Source: Gallibacter pasteurianus_A
GTDB lineage: Bacteria; Bacillota; Clostridia; Peptostreptococcales; Anaerovoracaceae
Assembly (NCBI GenBank): GCA_963596005.1
Contig: CAVBJF010000001.1
Location: 269,170-333,169 of the forward strand
DNA length: 64,000 nt
Direction of reading: 5' to 3'
This document shows positions 42,980 to 51,477 of the stretch, piece by piece. The notes under the pieces are model-generated. The model did not search any database and was not told the origin of the DNA. It saw only the letters and a program-made list of their open reading frames with translations. Numbering within the stretch: position 1 is the first letter of the stretch; every line of letters begins with the position of its first letter. Both the position numbers and the translations under genes were made by a program.

Positions 42980-44961
42980 TCATATTGAGCGCAAAAAATT
43001 TATCAAAAAGCTATGGCGCCGATGTTATCCTGGATAACATCTCTTTTCATGTAAACAAAGGCGATAAAATAGGCATAGTGGGTCTCAACGGTGCGGGCAA
43101 GTCAACTCTTCTCAAACTGATAACAGGCGAGATAGAAAAAACGAACGGAGAGGTGTTTATCCCTCGAGAATGCAAAGTCGGATATTTAAGGCAAAGTGAT
43201 GATTTTAATTCCAAAAACACATTGCTTATGGAGGCGGAAAGAATTTTTGAGCCATTAAAAAAGATGGAAGAAAAAATGCTTTTGCTTTCCGCTAAAATTG
43301 CAGAAACAGACTATGAAAAAGACAATGCGAAGGCAGAAAGGCTCATAGCGGAGTATGATGCGCTTGCCGGGGCTTTTGAAAGCAGTGGCGGATATATGTA
43401 TAAAAGCGAGATGAAGGGCATATTATCGAGCATGAGATTTACAGAAAAAGACTATGGAAAAACGATAGATATGCTTTCCGGCGGTGAGCGAATGCGATTT
43501 GCTCTTGCCTGCCTGCTTCTCAAAAAACCTGACCTATTATTGCTTGATGAACCGACAAATCACCTTGATATCGATACGATAAGGTGGCTTGAACAGTATC
43601 TAAAAAGCTATAGCGGTACTATTATGATCGTTTCGCACGATAGATATTTTTTAGACAAACTTACAAATAGGATATTTGATGTTGAAAATAGAGGTCTTGC
43701 TGTATATGCGGGCAATTATTCGGCCTTTGCAGAGAGAAAAAAAGAAGTGCTCGCAAGCGAGTTAAAAAAATATGAAAATGAGCAAAAGGAGATAAAGCGT
43801 CAGGAGGAAATGATAAGGCGTTTTAAACAAAGAGGCACAGAAAAGCTTGCTAAAAGAGCGCAGTCGAGAGAAAAAAGGCTTGAGAACTTAAAAGGAAGTA
43901 GCAGTGCGCCAAAAGCGACGCCCAATGCTCAGATGAGGCTCCGTTTTACACAGGAATATAAAAGCGGTAACGATGTGCTTTTTTTAGAAAACCTGTCGAA
44001 AAGTTTTGGATTTGCCGATGACAAAAAAAGGCTTTTTGCCGGTGTTGATATGGACATAAAAAGAGGCGAAAAGGTCTGTATGTTGGGGCATAATGGCATT
44101 GGGAAAAGTACTCTTTTAAAGATAATAATCGGTAAGCTTACGGCGACGGATGGATATATAAAGCTCGGGCAAAATGTAAAAATAGGATATTATGATCAGA
44201 AACAGCAATTATTAAACGAAAAAAATACGGTTCTTGAGGAAATCCATGACGCATACAGGCTGTATTCGGAGCCGGAAATTAGAGGTATGCTCGGCAGATT
44301 TATGTTTAAAGATGATATGGTCAATTTGCCGGTCGAAATGCTTTCGGGCGGCGAGAAAGCGAGGCTGTCGCTTCTAAAGCTAATGATGAGCGGAGCAAAT
44401 TTTTTGGTGATGGACGAACCGGCTAATCATCTTGATATTCCGTCGAAAGAAATTTTTGAAGATGCAATATTAGAATTTCCGGGGACAGCCCTTGTAGTAA
44501 CACATGACAGATACTTTTTGTCACGAGTCCCGGATAGGATTTTAGAGCTCACTGCAAATGGACTTATTTCATATCTGGGCAAATATGATTACTATATAAA
44601 AAAGAAGGATGAGGCATATGCTATAAATGTCAGAGGTGGAGAGCGGACAAACTGTTTTAAAAAAGACGTAATAAAAGACGTGACAGAGACCTCAAAAAAA
44701 CTGCCTGATACTAAGCTGACGCCCTCAGAGGAGAGAAGATTAAAAAAAGAACTCGAAGCAAAAAAGAGGCGGGAGGAAAGAGAAAAACAGGCTTTGGAAA
44801 AGGAAATAGAGGAACTTGAGATTGCGTGTTATGATCTTGAAAATGAAATAAATACGACTTCCGGCGACGATTATAAGAAGCTTACAGAGCTTAGTGACGA
44901 ACTTATTATACTCAAGGACAGGGTGCAAAAAAAATATGAAAAATGGTTGCAATACGACTAA
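42976..44961 (+). CDS. ABC-F family ATPase
   Basis: Soluble protein (661 residues) with two ABC domains and no membrane segment. Domain 1: Walker A GLNGAGKST, signature LSGGERMRF, Walker B LLLLDEPTNHLD. Domain 2: GHNGIGKST, LSGGEKARLS, LVMDEPANHLD. Between them lies a charged helical linker (about 255-310), and the C-terminus is a Lys/Glu-rich coiled coil (about 575-660) of the Uup/YdiF kind. ABC-F proteins act on the ribosome, either easing translation of difficult sequences or giving antibiotic resistance. Family length and C-terminal extension suit YdiF/Uup-like housekeeping members better than resistance factors. Confidence 0.9.
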   Translation: MIILSAKNLSKSYGADVILDNISFHVNKGDKIGIVGLNGAGKSTLLKLITGEIEKTNGEVFIPRECKVGYLRQSDDFNSKNTLLMEAERIFEPLKKMEEKMLLLSAKIAETDYEKDNAKAERLIAEYDALAGAFESSGGYMYKSEMKGILSSMRFTEKDYGKTIDMLSGGERMRFALACLLLKKPDLLLLDEPTNHLDIDTIRWLEQYLKSYSGTIMIVSHDRYFLDKLTNRIFDVENRGLAVYAGNYSAFAERKKEVLASELKKYENEQKEIKRQEEMIRRFKQRGTEKLAKRAQSREKRLENLKGSSSAPKATPNAQMRLRFTQEYKSGNDVLFLENLSKSFGFADDKKRLFAGVDMDIKRGEKVCMLGHNGIGKSTLLKIIIGKLTATDGYIKLGQNVKIGYYDQKQQLLNEKNTVLEEIHDAYRLYSEPEIRGMLGRFMFKDDMVNLPVEMLSGGEKARLSLLKLMMSGANFLVMDEPANHLDIPSKEIFEDAILEFPGTALVVTHDRYFLSRVPDRILELTANGLISYLGKYDYYIKKKDEAYAINVRGGERTNCFKKDVIKDVTETSKKLPDTKLTPSEERRLKKELEAKKRREEREKQALEKEIEELEIACYDLENEINTTSGDDYKKLTELSDELIILKDRVQKKYEKWLQYD

Positions 44962-45004
44962 CTGTAAATTATAATTTTTATATCGTAAATATAGGAGGGA
45001 AAAT

Positions 45005-45232
45005 ATGAGTTTTGACAAGATAAAGGACATCATTGCAGAGCAACTCAGTGCAGATGTTGACACAATTTCAATGGAAACAAATTTAATGAAAGACCTTGAG
45101 GCAGATAGCCTTGATGCAGTCGAAATAATAATGGCGATTGAAGAGGAATTCGATATAGAGATTCCGGATGACGAGGCAGAAGGATTTCAAACAGTAGCGG
45201 ACCTCGTCAATTATGTGGAGGAGAACAAATAA
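45005..45232 (+). CDS. acpP: Acyl carrier protein
   Basis: The 75-residue acidic protein carries the growing acyl chain in fatty acid synthesis. The phosphopantetheine attachment serine lies in DLEADSLDAVEIIMAIEEEF (Ser near residue 36). RBS AGGAGGG. It stands apart from other fatty acid genes, and the next gene, rex, begins one base after its stop. Confidence 0.95.
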   Translation: MSFDKIKDIIAEQLSADVDTISMETNLMKDLEADSLDAVEIIMAIEEEFDIEIPDDEAEGFQTVADLVNYVEENK

Positions 45233-45233
45233 G

Positions 45234-45881
45234 ATGTCACGTGGCAGCAAAAATGAGACAAAAAGGATTTCGAACGCAGTCATAAAGAGGTTGCCAAGGT
45301 ATAAGCGTTACCTCGAAGAGCTGCAAAAAAAAGGCGTAGAGAAAATATCTTCAGAAGAATTTGCAAACCTTCTCGGATATACGCCATCTCAGATAAGGCA
45401 GGATTTAAACAACTTTGGTGGATTTGGGCAACAGGGCTACGGATATAAGGTAGAGACCTTAAATAGCGAAATTGGCAGTATTTTAGGACTTGACAGAGAA
45501 TACAAAATGCTCATAGTCGGAGCAGGCAACTTAGGACAGGCAATTGCCAACTATACAAATTACTATAAAACAGGGTTTATTGTAGATGCCATTTTCGAAA
45601 CAGACGAAGAAAAAATCGGCAAAACCATAAACGACAGAGAGATAGTAGACTACAAGGAATTGGTCCCTTATGTAGAGGAGAATGCGATCGATATCGGCAT
45701 CATATGCGTGCCAAAGACGGTAGCACAAGAAGTGGCTGACAAGCTATGCTTTGCAGGTGTAAAAGGCATTTGGAATTTTTCACCTATAGATTTGGAGATA
45801 CCGCCGAGTGTATCGATTCAAAATGTACATCTGAGTGATGTGCTTCATACGCTTGCGTATGATATTTCAAAAAAGAAGTAA
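45234..45881 (+). CDS. rex: Redox-sensing transcriptional repressor Rex
   Basis: DNA-binding repressor that reads the NADH/NAD+ ratio and controls fermentation genes. The 215 residues contain an N-terminal winged helix (AVIKRLPRYKRYL ... TPSQIRQDLNNFGGFGQQGYGY) and a Rossmann domain with GAGNLGQAI. ATG 45234 is chosen over an upstream in-frame ATG at 45213, which would lie inside acpP; GGAGGAG precedes by 11 nt and homology starts at this point. Likely targets are the hydrogenase, ferredoxin oxidoreductase and CoA-transferase genes, but I found no clear Rex box in front of them. Confidence 0.95.
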   Translation: MSRGSKNETKRISNAVIKRLPRYKRYLEELQKKGVEKISSEEFANLLGYTPSQIRQDLNNFGGFGQQGYGYKVETLNSEIGSILGLDREYKMLIVGAGNLGQAIANYTNYYKTGFIVDAIFETDEEKIGKTINDREIVDYKELVPYVEENAIDIGIICVPKTVAQEVADKLCFAGVKGIWNFSPIDLEIPPSVSIQNVHLSDVLHTLAYDISKKK

Positions 45882-45889
45882 GCAATAAA

Positions 45890-45919
45890 AATACCCGTTC
45901 CTGCAAAGGAACGGGTATT
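45890..45919 (-). terminator. Terminator of the ferredoxin gene (convergent with rex)
   Basis: AATACCCGTTCC (45890-45901) and GGAACGGGTATT (45908-45919) form a 12-bp perfect stem with a 6-nt loop. On the minus strand it runs into TTTTATT, so it primarily ends the ferredoxin mRNA; it can also stop rex transcripts. Confidence 0.85.
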
Positions 45920-45935
45920 AGCATACCGAATGTAA

Positions 45936-46106
45936 TTATTCAGCCTGTGGTGCGTCTACCGGACAAGCACCTGCACATGCTCCGCAATCGATGCACTTTG
46001 ATTCATCGATAACGTGCTTTCCATCTCCTTCTGAGATAGCTTCTACAGGACATTCGCTAGCGCAAACTCCACAGTCGATGCAAGCATCTGAAATTTTGTA
46101 AGCCAT
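45936..46106 (-). CDS. 2[4Fe-4S] ferredoxin
   Basis: A 56-residue clostridial-type ferredoxin encoded on the minus strand. It begins MAYKISDACIDCGVCASECP and has the second motif CIDCGACAGACPV, giving two perfect C-x2-C-x2-C-x3-C-P cluster motifs. RBS AAGGAGG lies 7 nt before the ATG. As the low-potential carrier it probably links the pyruvate:ferredoxin oxidoreductase with the HydABC hydrogenase. It has its own promoter and terminator and faces rex. Confidence 0.96.
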   Translation of the reverse strand: MAYKISDACIDCGVCASECPVEAISEGDGKHVIDESKCIDCGACAGACPVDAPQAE

Positions 46107-46149
46107 GGTAATTCCTCCTTTTAAGATATCTTAATCAATTGACACTTAG

Positions 46150-46178
46150 AGTCTACCATAAAAAAAATAATAAGTAAA
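46150..46178 (-). promoter_or_regulatory. Promoter of the ferredoxin gene
   Basis: On the minus strand TTTACT (46173-46178), 17-bp spacer, TAGACT (46150-46155), 44 bp before the ferredoxin start. Matches are four of six in each hexamer. Confidence 0.5.
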
Positions 46179-46189
46179 GGAAATAAACG

Positions 46190-46996
46190 ATGAAAATATA
46201 TGCTCTCGTGGGCAAAAGCGGCACAGGCAAGAGCTACCAAGCGATAAATTTGTGCAAAGACAAGGATATAGAAAGCATAATAGATGACGGTCTATTTATA
46301 TATAAAGGCGAGGCTATTTCGGGCAAGTCAGCCAAAAGAGAGGCGACTAAAATCGGTGCAGTCAAAACGGCTCTTTTTAAGGAAGACAAGCATTGCTTTG
46401 ATGCAAAGCGAGCTATAAATGAGTGCAAACCAAATTCGATTCTAATTATAGGCACTTCTTTTGGTATGGTAGAAAAAATCGCACAAAGGCTTGAATTTGG
46501 GGAAATAGATGAATTTATACAAATAGAGGACATAACGACGGAAGCAGAAAGAAGAATTGCAGAAAAACAGCGAAAAGGGCAAGGAAAGCATGTTATTCCC
46601 GTACCCTCTATGCAGATAAAGCATCAATTCACAGGATATTTTTTGAGCCCGCTAAAGATATTCAAAGCAATTGGCGCAGGCAAAGGCAGCTTTACGGAAA
46701 AGTCAGTTGTGAGACCGACATACAGCTATATGGGTGACTTTATAATTTCGGAGCAAGTTATAGCCGATATCATTAGATGTAGTGCGCGAGGTATCGAAGG
46801 TATAAAATCTGTGGCAAAAGTAGTTTCGCAGAACGGGATAGAAGAGCTTGAAGTTGATGTTATTCTCATAGTTCAAAAAGGTTATCGGGTGGTTGATGTA
46901 GCCCGTCAATTACAGAAAAAAAGTGCTGATATGATAGAAGAAATGACAGCTTTTAACATAAGAGAATTCAATATTGAGGTGAGAAGTATAGCATGA
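46190..46996 (+). CDS. P-loop NTPase fused to an Asp23/Gls24-like domain
   Basis: The 268-residue protein begins with MKIYALVGKSGTGKS, a Walker A motif at residues 8-15, followed by a small NTPase-like domain (to about 125) containing IIDDGLFIYKG and the beta strand SILIIGTS. After a linker, residues about 183-267 (ISEQVIADIIRCSARGIEGI ... MTAFNIREFNIEV) match the Asp23/Gls24 envelope-stress domain, recognised by its VIADI, GIEGI and VDV pattern. No membrane helix. Substrate and role are unknown to me. The stop overlaps the glycosylase start, so they are co-expressed. Confidence 0.8.
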   Translation: MKIYALVGKSGTGKSYQAINLCKDKDIESIIDDGLFIYKGEAISGKSAKREATKIGAVKTALFKEDKHCFDAKRAINECKPNSILIIGTSFGMVEKIAQRLEFGEIDEFIQIEDITTEAERRIAEKQRKGQGKHVIPVPSMQIKHQFTGYFLSPLKIFKAIGAGKGSFTEKSVVRPTYSYMGDFIISEQVIADIIRCSARGIEGIKSVAKVVSQNGIEELEVDVILIVQKGYRVVDVARQLQKKSADMIEEMTAFNIREFNIEVRSIA

Positions 46997-47856
46997 GCAA
47001 GCTGATCCTAGATGAAGTATGCGATTTTGATTTAAAACAGACTTTTGAGTGTGGGCAGTGTTTTCGCTGGAATAAAGAACTTGATGGCAGTTATACGGGG
47101 ATTGCATACGGCAAGGTGATAAATGTTTCACAAAGAGCAAAGGGCATAGAAATAGATAATATAACGCCTCTTGATTTTGAAAGCATTTGGCGAAATTATT
47201 TTGATTTGGATACTGATTATGCGAGCATAAAAAATGCGCTTTCCCAAAATGACGAAGTGATAGGCAGGGCAATAAAGCACGGAAGCGGTATAAGGATTTT
47301 GAGACAGGAATTTTTTGAAACGCTGATATCATTTATAATTTCTGCGAATAATAACATTCCGAGGATAAAAGGCTGTATCGAAAATCTTGCAAGTGATTTT
47401 GGAGAAAAAATAGGAAATTATAAAGGCAAGATGCGATATGCCTTTCCAAAAGCAGAAGTGATAGCCGAACTGACACCTGATGATCTTTCAGCGTGCAGGC
47501 TTGGATATAGGGCAAAATATATTATCGAGGCCTCAAGACAATATATGGCACTTGGCGATGAAAAAATAAGGGCACTTACGAGCGGCGTGACAGAAAGCGA
47601 CGAGGTGCTTGCAGAAGTTATGAAGTTTAGCGGTGTTGGGCCAAAGGTAGCAAATTGCATACTTTTATTTAGCTTAAATAAGAGAGATTCATTTCCGATA
47701 GATGTGTGGATAAAAAGGGTTATGGCAAAATTATATGGATTCGATGAAAGAGACATAGCAGGTATGCGGCAGTTTGCAAGCAAAACATTTGGAGAGTATG
47801 CAGGGATAGCACAACAATATCTTTTTTATAGTATGCGAGAAGAAAGGAGCGAATAA
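46993..47856 (+). CDS. ogg: 8-oxoguanine DNA glycosylase (OGG1-like)
   Basis: Base-excision repair enzyme of 287 residues. The N-terminal domain carries the FECGQCFRW motif of the OGG1 type, and the HhH-GPD domain contains the helix-hairpin-helix GVGPKVANCILLFSL with the catalytic Lys and, further on, DVWIKRV with the catalytic Asp. It removes 8-oxoguanine opposite C and has AP lyase activity in relatives. There is no C-terminal Fe-S cluster, unlike MutY/Nth. ATGA overlap with the P-loop/Asp23 gene. Confidence 0.9.
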   Translation: MSKLILDEVCDFDLKQTFECGQCFRWNKELDGSYTGIAYGKVINVSQRAKGIEIDNITPLDFESIWRNYFDLDTDYASIKNALSQNDEVIGRAIKHGSGIRILRQEFFETLISFIISANNNIPRIKGCIENLASDFGEKIGNYKGKMRYAFPKAEVIAELTPDDLSACRLGYRAKYIIEASRQYMALGDEKIRALTSGVTESDEVLAEVMKFSGVGPKVANCILLFSLNKRDSFPIDVWIKRVMAKLYGFDERDIAGMRQFASKTFGEYAGIAQQYLFYSMREERSE

Positions 47857-47862
47857 TTTTAA

Positions 47863-49206
47863 ATGGACACGATTCCCAAACAAATATTATTACAGCTGAT
47901 ACTTATATTTTTAAATGCCTTTTTTGCGGCGACCGAAATTGCGGTCATTTCATTAAACCAAACGAGGCTACAAAAGGAAGCGGACGGAGGAGATAAAAAG
48001 TCTGCAAGACTTCTGAAAATGGTTGAAGAACCATCCGGATTTTTATCTACTATACAGATAGGCATTACGCTTGCCGGATTTTTAGGGAGTGCGTTTGCAG
48101 CGGACAACTTCTCGGGTTACCTTGTAAATTGGATTTATAATGACCTTGGATATACGGGGGTGTCGCAAGAAACATTAAATACGATATCAGTAATTATAAT
48201 TACGCTGATATTGTCATATGTGACATTGATACTTGGCGAGCTTGTGCCAAAGCGTATTGCAATGCAAAAACCGTATGAGATTGCGCGTTTTACATCGGGC
48301 GTGGTTTCGGCTGTTGCGACAGTCATGAAACCGATCATAGTATTTTTATCGCTTTCAACTAATGCCGTCTTGAAGTTATTGCGTATGAAAACCGAAACAG
48401 AAGAGGATTCAGTTACAGAGGATGAGATAAAGATGATGATAGAGCTCGGCGGCAGAAAAGGGGTGCTCGACAAGGAGGAGAGCAACTGGATTAAAAATGT
48501 ATTTGAGTTTGACGATATAACTGTCGAGGAAGTTATGACAAAGAGAGCCGATATGACGACTATAGACATCGGCGACGGTGAGGAGGAAGTCCTTGCTGTC
48601 ATAAGAGCGAGCAGGTGCTCGAGGATACCTGTGTATGACAGGGAAAAAGACGAGGACGACATCGTTGGGATACTTCATTCCAAGGAATATTTGCTTGCAA
48701 TGCCTGAGGAACGCGAAAAAGGTATTGCTCATCTGATGAAACCGGCATATTTTGTTCCGGAAAATATGAAGGCGTCAGAAATGTTTAAAAAAATGCAGAT
48801 CGGCAGCATGCACATGGCGATAGTCGTAGACGAGTACGGCTCGATAAACGGTCTTGTTACGATGGAAGATTTACTTGAGGAGATTGTAGGCAGTATCTAC
48901 GATGAAACGGATATTCCGGATGTAGAGGAAGACATCGTGCAGATTGGTGAAAACAAATGGAAATTAAAAGGCGACTGCGCAATCAAAAAATTTGAGTCGG
49001 TAACAGGCTGCGAGATTGAGACAGATAAAAATCACTATGTGACTATGGGCGGACTTGTAATTGAAACAATCGATAAAATACCCGAAGACGACAGCGAATT
49101 TGACCTCGAAGTACAGGATTTACACATACATGTCCTTTCCACCGAAAATCGCAGGATATTGGAGATGACCGTAGAAAAAATCGAAAAAACTATTGACAAA
49201 GAGTAA
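47863..49206 (+). CDS. CNNM/CorC (hemolysin C) family membrane protein
   Basis: A 447-residue protein with an N-terminal DUF21/CNNM membrane domain (about 1-190, four hydrophobic segments, FFAATEIAVISLNQTRL), a CBS pair (about 205-330, ITVEEVMTKRADM and ... DEYGSINGLVTMEDLLEEIVG) and a C-terminal CorC/HlyC transporter-associated domain (about 345-440). Relatives act in magnesium or other cation efflux; the name hemolysin is historical. The groESL promoter overlaps its last codons. Confidence 0.9.
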   Translation: MDTIPKQILLQLILIFLNAFFAATEIAVISLNQTRLQKEADGGDKKSARLLKMVEEPSGFLSTIQIGITLAGFLGSAFAADNFSGYLVNWIYNDLGYTGVSQETLNTISVIIITLILSYVTLILGELVPKRIAMQKPYEIARFTSGVVSAVATVMKPIIVFLSLSTNAVLKLLRMKTETEEDSVTEDEIKMMIELGGRKGVLDKEESNWIKNVFEFDDITVEEVMTKRADMTTIDIGDGEEEVLAVIRASRCSRIPVYDREKDEDDIVGILHSKEYLLAMPEEREKGIAHLMKPAYFVPENMKASEMFKKMQIGSMHMAIVVDEYGSINGLVTMEDLLEEIVGSIYDETDIPDVEEDIVQIGENKWKLKGDCAIKKFESVTGCEIETDKNHYVTMGGLVIETIDKIPEDDSEFDLEVQDLHIHVLSTENRRILEMTVEKIEKTIDKE

Positions 49207-49220
49207 ATAGTGAGTACAAT
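49193..49220 (+). promoter_or_regulatory. groESL promoter
   Basis: TTGACA (49193-49198) and TACAAT (49215-49220) with a 16-bp spacer; the -35 lies inside the end of the upstream gene. The start point falls in the CIRCE element. Confidence 0.8.
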
Positions 49221-49224
49221 ATAA

Positions 49225-49251
49225 TTAGCACTCATGGATAGTGAGTGCTAA
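49225..49251 (+). promoter_or_regulatory. CIRCE operator (HrcA binding site)
   Basis: TTAGCACTC (49225-49233), 9-bp spacer, GAGTGCTAA (49243-49251), an exact match to the CIRCE consensus. HrcA repression of groESL is therefore expected; hrcA is not in the window. Confidence 0.98.
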
Positions 49252-49276
49252 TAAATTTGAACGGAGGTATAATGAA

Positions 49277-49555
49277 ATGAATTTTGGAATTAAGCCACTT
49301 GGCGATAGAGTAGTTATAAAAAGAGTAGAGGCAGAAGAAAAAACTGCAGGTGGCATCTTGCTTACAGGGCAGGCAAAGGAAAAACCACAGATGGCGGAGG
49401 TTATAGCAGTCGGCCCCGGCACAGATGATGTAAAAATGGAAGTTGTTACCGGCGATGTAGTTATTTTTTCTCAGTATGCGGGTAGCAATGTAAAATATGA
49501 CGGAGAAGAGTATATCATTATGAGCCAAAAAGATATTTTGGCAAAAGTACAATAG
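49277..49555 (+). CDS. groES: Co-chaperonin GroES
   Basis: The 92-residue lid of the GroEL chamber, starting MNFGIKPLGDRVVIKR with the mobile-loop region EEKTAGGILLTGQAKEKP and the conserved VIAVGPGT. ATG 49277 is the true start: an ATG at 49272 with the better-spaced GGAGG (4 nt) runs into TGA after one codon, and GGAGG lies 9 nt before 49277. Confidence 0.97.
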   Translation: MNFGIKPLGDRVVIKRVEAEEKTAGGILLTGQAKEKPQMAEVIAVGPGTDDVKMEVVTGDVVIFSQYAGSNVKYDGEEYIIMSQKDILAKVQ

Positions 49556-49577
49556 GAAATGTGAAGGAGTGAGATAA

Positions 49578-51209
49578 ATGGCAAAAGAATTACATTATGG
49601 AGAAGATGCAAGAAGAAAATTGCAAAAGGGCGTAGACCAGCTTGCAGATACAGTTAAGATTACACTTGGACCAAAGGGCAGGAATGTCCTTCTTGAAAGA
49701 AAATACGGTGCACCGTTGATCACAAATGACGGCGTGACTATCGCAAGAGAAATAGAGCTTGAAGACCCTGTAGAAAACATGGGAGCGGCACTCGTAAGAG
49801 AGGTTGCAACAAAGACAAACGATGTGGCAGGCGACGGCACTACAACAGCTACACTTTTAGCACAGATCATCATAAACGAAGGCTTTAAAAATGTAGCGGC
49901 AGGTGCAAATCCTATGATTCTTAAAAAGGGAATTCAAGGAGCTGTAGATGTAGCTATTGAAGAGATAAAGAAAAATTCAAAAGAGGTCAGCACAAAAGAA
50001 GCGATTGCAAATATAGCGGCTGTATCATCGGCTGATGATAAGATAGGCGAGCTTATTGCAGAAGCCATGGAAAAGGTAGGCAAGGACGGAGTTATAACTG
50101 TAGAAGAAGGCAAGTCAATGGGAACAAACCTCGAGGTAGTTGAGGGTATGCAGTTTGACAGAGGATATCTGTCAGCATACATGGCAACCGACATGGAAAA
50201 AATGGAAGCTGTTTTGGAAAATCCTTATATCCTACTGACAGATAAGAAAATTACAAACATACAGGAAATATTGCCATTGCTTGAGCAGATTGTACAGGCA
50301 GGCAGAAAGCTTGTTATCGTAGCCGATGATGTTGAGGGCGAAGCTCTTGCAACACTTGTCGTAAATAAGCTAAAAGGTACATTTGATTGTGTGGCAGTCA
50401 AGGCTCCAGGCTTCGGCGACAGGAGAAAGGCTATGATGGAGGATATAGCTATCCTTACAGGAGGCACAGTACTCGCAGAGGAGCTGGGATATGAGCTAAA
50501 AGAAGCGACAATCGATATGCTTGGCACAGCGGCTACAGTAAAGGTTGATAAGGACAATACTGTCATCGTAGGTGGCAGCGGAGATAAAAAGGAAATCGAG
50601 GAAAGGGTTGCTTCAATCAGAAAGCAGATCGAGGAAACTACTTCAGAATTCGATAAAGAAAAATTGCAAGAAAGACTTGCAAAGCTTACAGGCGGCGTAG
50701 CAGTTATACAGGTAGGTGCAGCTACAGAGACTGAGCTAAAGGAGAGAAAGCTCAGGATAGAGGACGCACTAAATGCTACAAAAGCAGGCGTTGAAGACGG
50801 TATAGTTCCCGGCGGCGGAGTTGCACTCGTAAATGCTATTCCTGCTGTCGCAAAATATGTAAAGTCTCTCTCCGGCGATGAAAAGACAGGTGCTACAATT
50901 ATCATGAGAGCGCTCGAAGAACCTGTAAGGCAGATTGCGGAAAATGCAGGCTTTGAGGGAAGTGTCGTAGTCGAAAAGGTTAAAACAGGAAAGGCAGGCA
51001 CAGGCTTTAACGCTTACAGCGAAGAATATATGGATATGATTGCTGCAGGCATCGTAGACCCTGCCAAGGTAACAAAGTCGGCACTTGCAAATGCAGCGTC
51101 AGCATCAGCTATGCTACTTACAACAGAAGCAGGTGTGGTAGATGTTGTAAAGGACGAGCCAATGCCGGCAATGCCACAGGGTATGGGCGGTATGCCAGGC
51201 ATGATGTAA
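49578..51209 (+). CDS. groEL: Chaperonin GroEL
   Basis: 60-kDa chaperonin (543 residues) with TLGPKGRNVLLE, the ATP-binding NDGVTIAREIE and VAGDGTTTATLLAQ, VVEGMQFDRGYLS, EDGIVPGGGVAL and the Gly-Met-rich tail GGMPGMM. RBS GAAGGAG. Forms an operon with groES and ends with a terminator 23 bp downstream. Confidence 0.98.
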   Translation: MAKELHYGEDARRKLQKGVDQLADTVKITLGPKGRNVLLERKYGAPLITNDGVTIAREIELEDPVENMGAALVREVATKTNDVAGDGTTTATLLAQIIINEGFKNVAAGANPMILKKGIQGAVDVAIEEIKKNSKEVSTKEAIANIAAVSSADDKIGELIAEAMEKVGKDGVITVEEGKSMGTNLEVVEGMQFDRGYLSAYMATDMEKMEAVLENPYILLTDKKITNIQEILPLLEQIVQAGRKLVIVADDVEGEALATLVVNKLKGTFDCVAVKAPGFGDRRKAMMEDIAILTGGTVLAEELGYELKEATIDMLGTAATVKVDKDNTVIVGGSGDKKEIEERVASIRKQIEETTSEFDKEKLQERLAKLTGGVAVIQVGAATETELKERKLRIEDALNATKAGVEDGIVPGGGVALVNAIPAVAKYVKSLSGDEKTGATIIMRALEEPVRQIAENAGFEGSVVVEKVKTGKAGTGFNAYSEEYMDMIAAGIVDPAKVTKSALANAASASAMLLTTEAGVVDVVKDEPMPAMPQGMGGMPGMM

Positions 51210-51232
51210 AAAAGAAAATGATAAAAAACCTT

Positions 51233-51262
51233 AAAGGCGAAGCTTTATGCTCCGCCTTTTTT
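51233..51262 (+). terminator. Terminator of groESL
   Basis: AAAGGCG (51233-51239) pairs with CGCCTTT (51253-51259), stem extended by AAGC/GCT within, followed by six or more T. Confidence 0.88.
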
Positions 51263-51297
51263 AGGCTTATAGGATAAATAAAACTAAATATGTCTAC

Positions 51298-51332
51298 AAA
51301 AAAAGCTACATCCTGGTATGGGTGTAGCTTTT
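51298..51332 (-). terminator. Terminator pointing leftward behind a gene remnant
   Basis: AAAAGCTACATCC (51301-51313) pairs with GGGTGTAGCTTTT (51320-51332), mostly perfect. On the minus strand it ends in seven T, so it served a minus-strand gene, which fits the remnant at 51347 onward. Confidence 0.7.
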
Positions 51333-51346
51333 GTCCTATAAGCTTT

Positions 51347-51477
51347 TTATTTCATAGTATCGCTATTTAATACAATGCGGATTTCAATTTCTTTATCGGA
51401 TAAGCCGCTGTACATGGCGATTTTTTCTATCAGTATCCCTTCTCTTCGGCATTTTTTTGCTCGTAGCCATAAAAAAG
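51347..51477 (-). pseudogene. Possible remnant of an Rpn/PD-(D/E)XK transposase-like gene C-terminus
   Basis: On the minus strand an open stretch ends KIAMYSGLSDKEIEIRIV plus 9 residues and TAA at 51347, preceded by AKKCRREGILIE. This EG-x-x-IE-I-A-x-x-(S/T)GLS-x-x-EIE pattern resembles the repeated C-terminal helices of Rpn-type nuclease/transposase proteins. A neighbouring frame reads a second plausible stretch (SLLEIFVNYFQQLFYGYEQ) before a TGA, as if shifted. There is no start codon with a ribosome binding site, and the 5' side is cut by the adhesin promoter. Assignment rests on about 30 residues. Confidence 0.35.

Noticed and set aside
48135..48662. Minus-strand open frame (175 codons) inside the CNNM/CorC gene
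   Set aside because: Ser-rich antisense frame, no start signals; the plus-strand protein is well supported.
50225..51001. Minus-strand open frame of 258 codons inside groEL
   Set aside because: Ser/Pro/Thr-rich shadow of a highly expressed gene with strong codon bias; groEL is certain.
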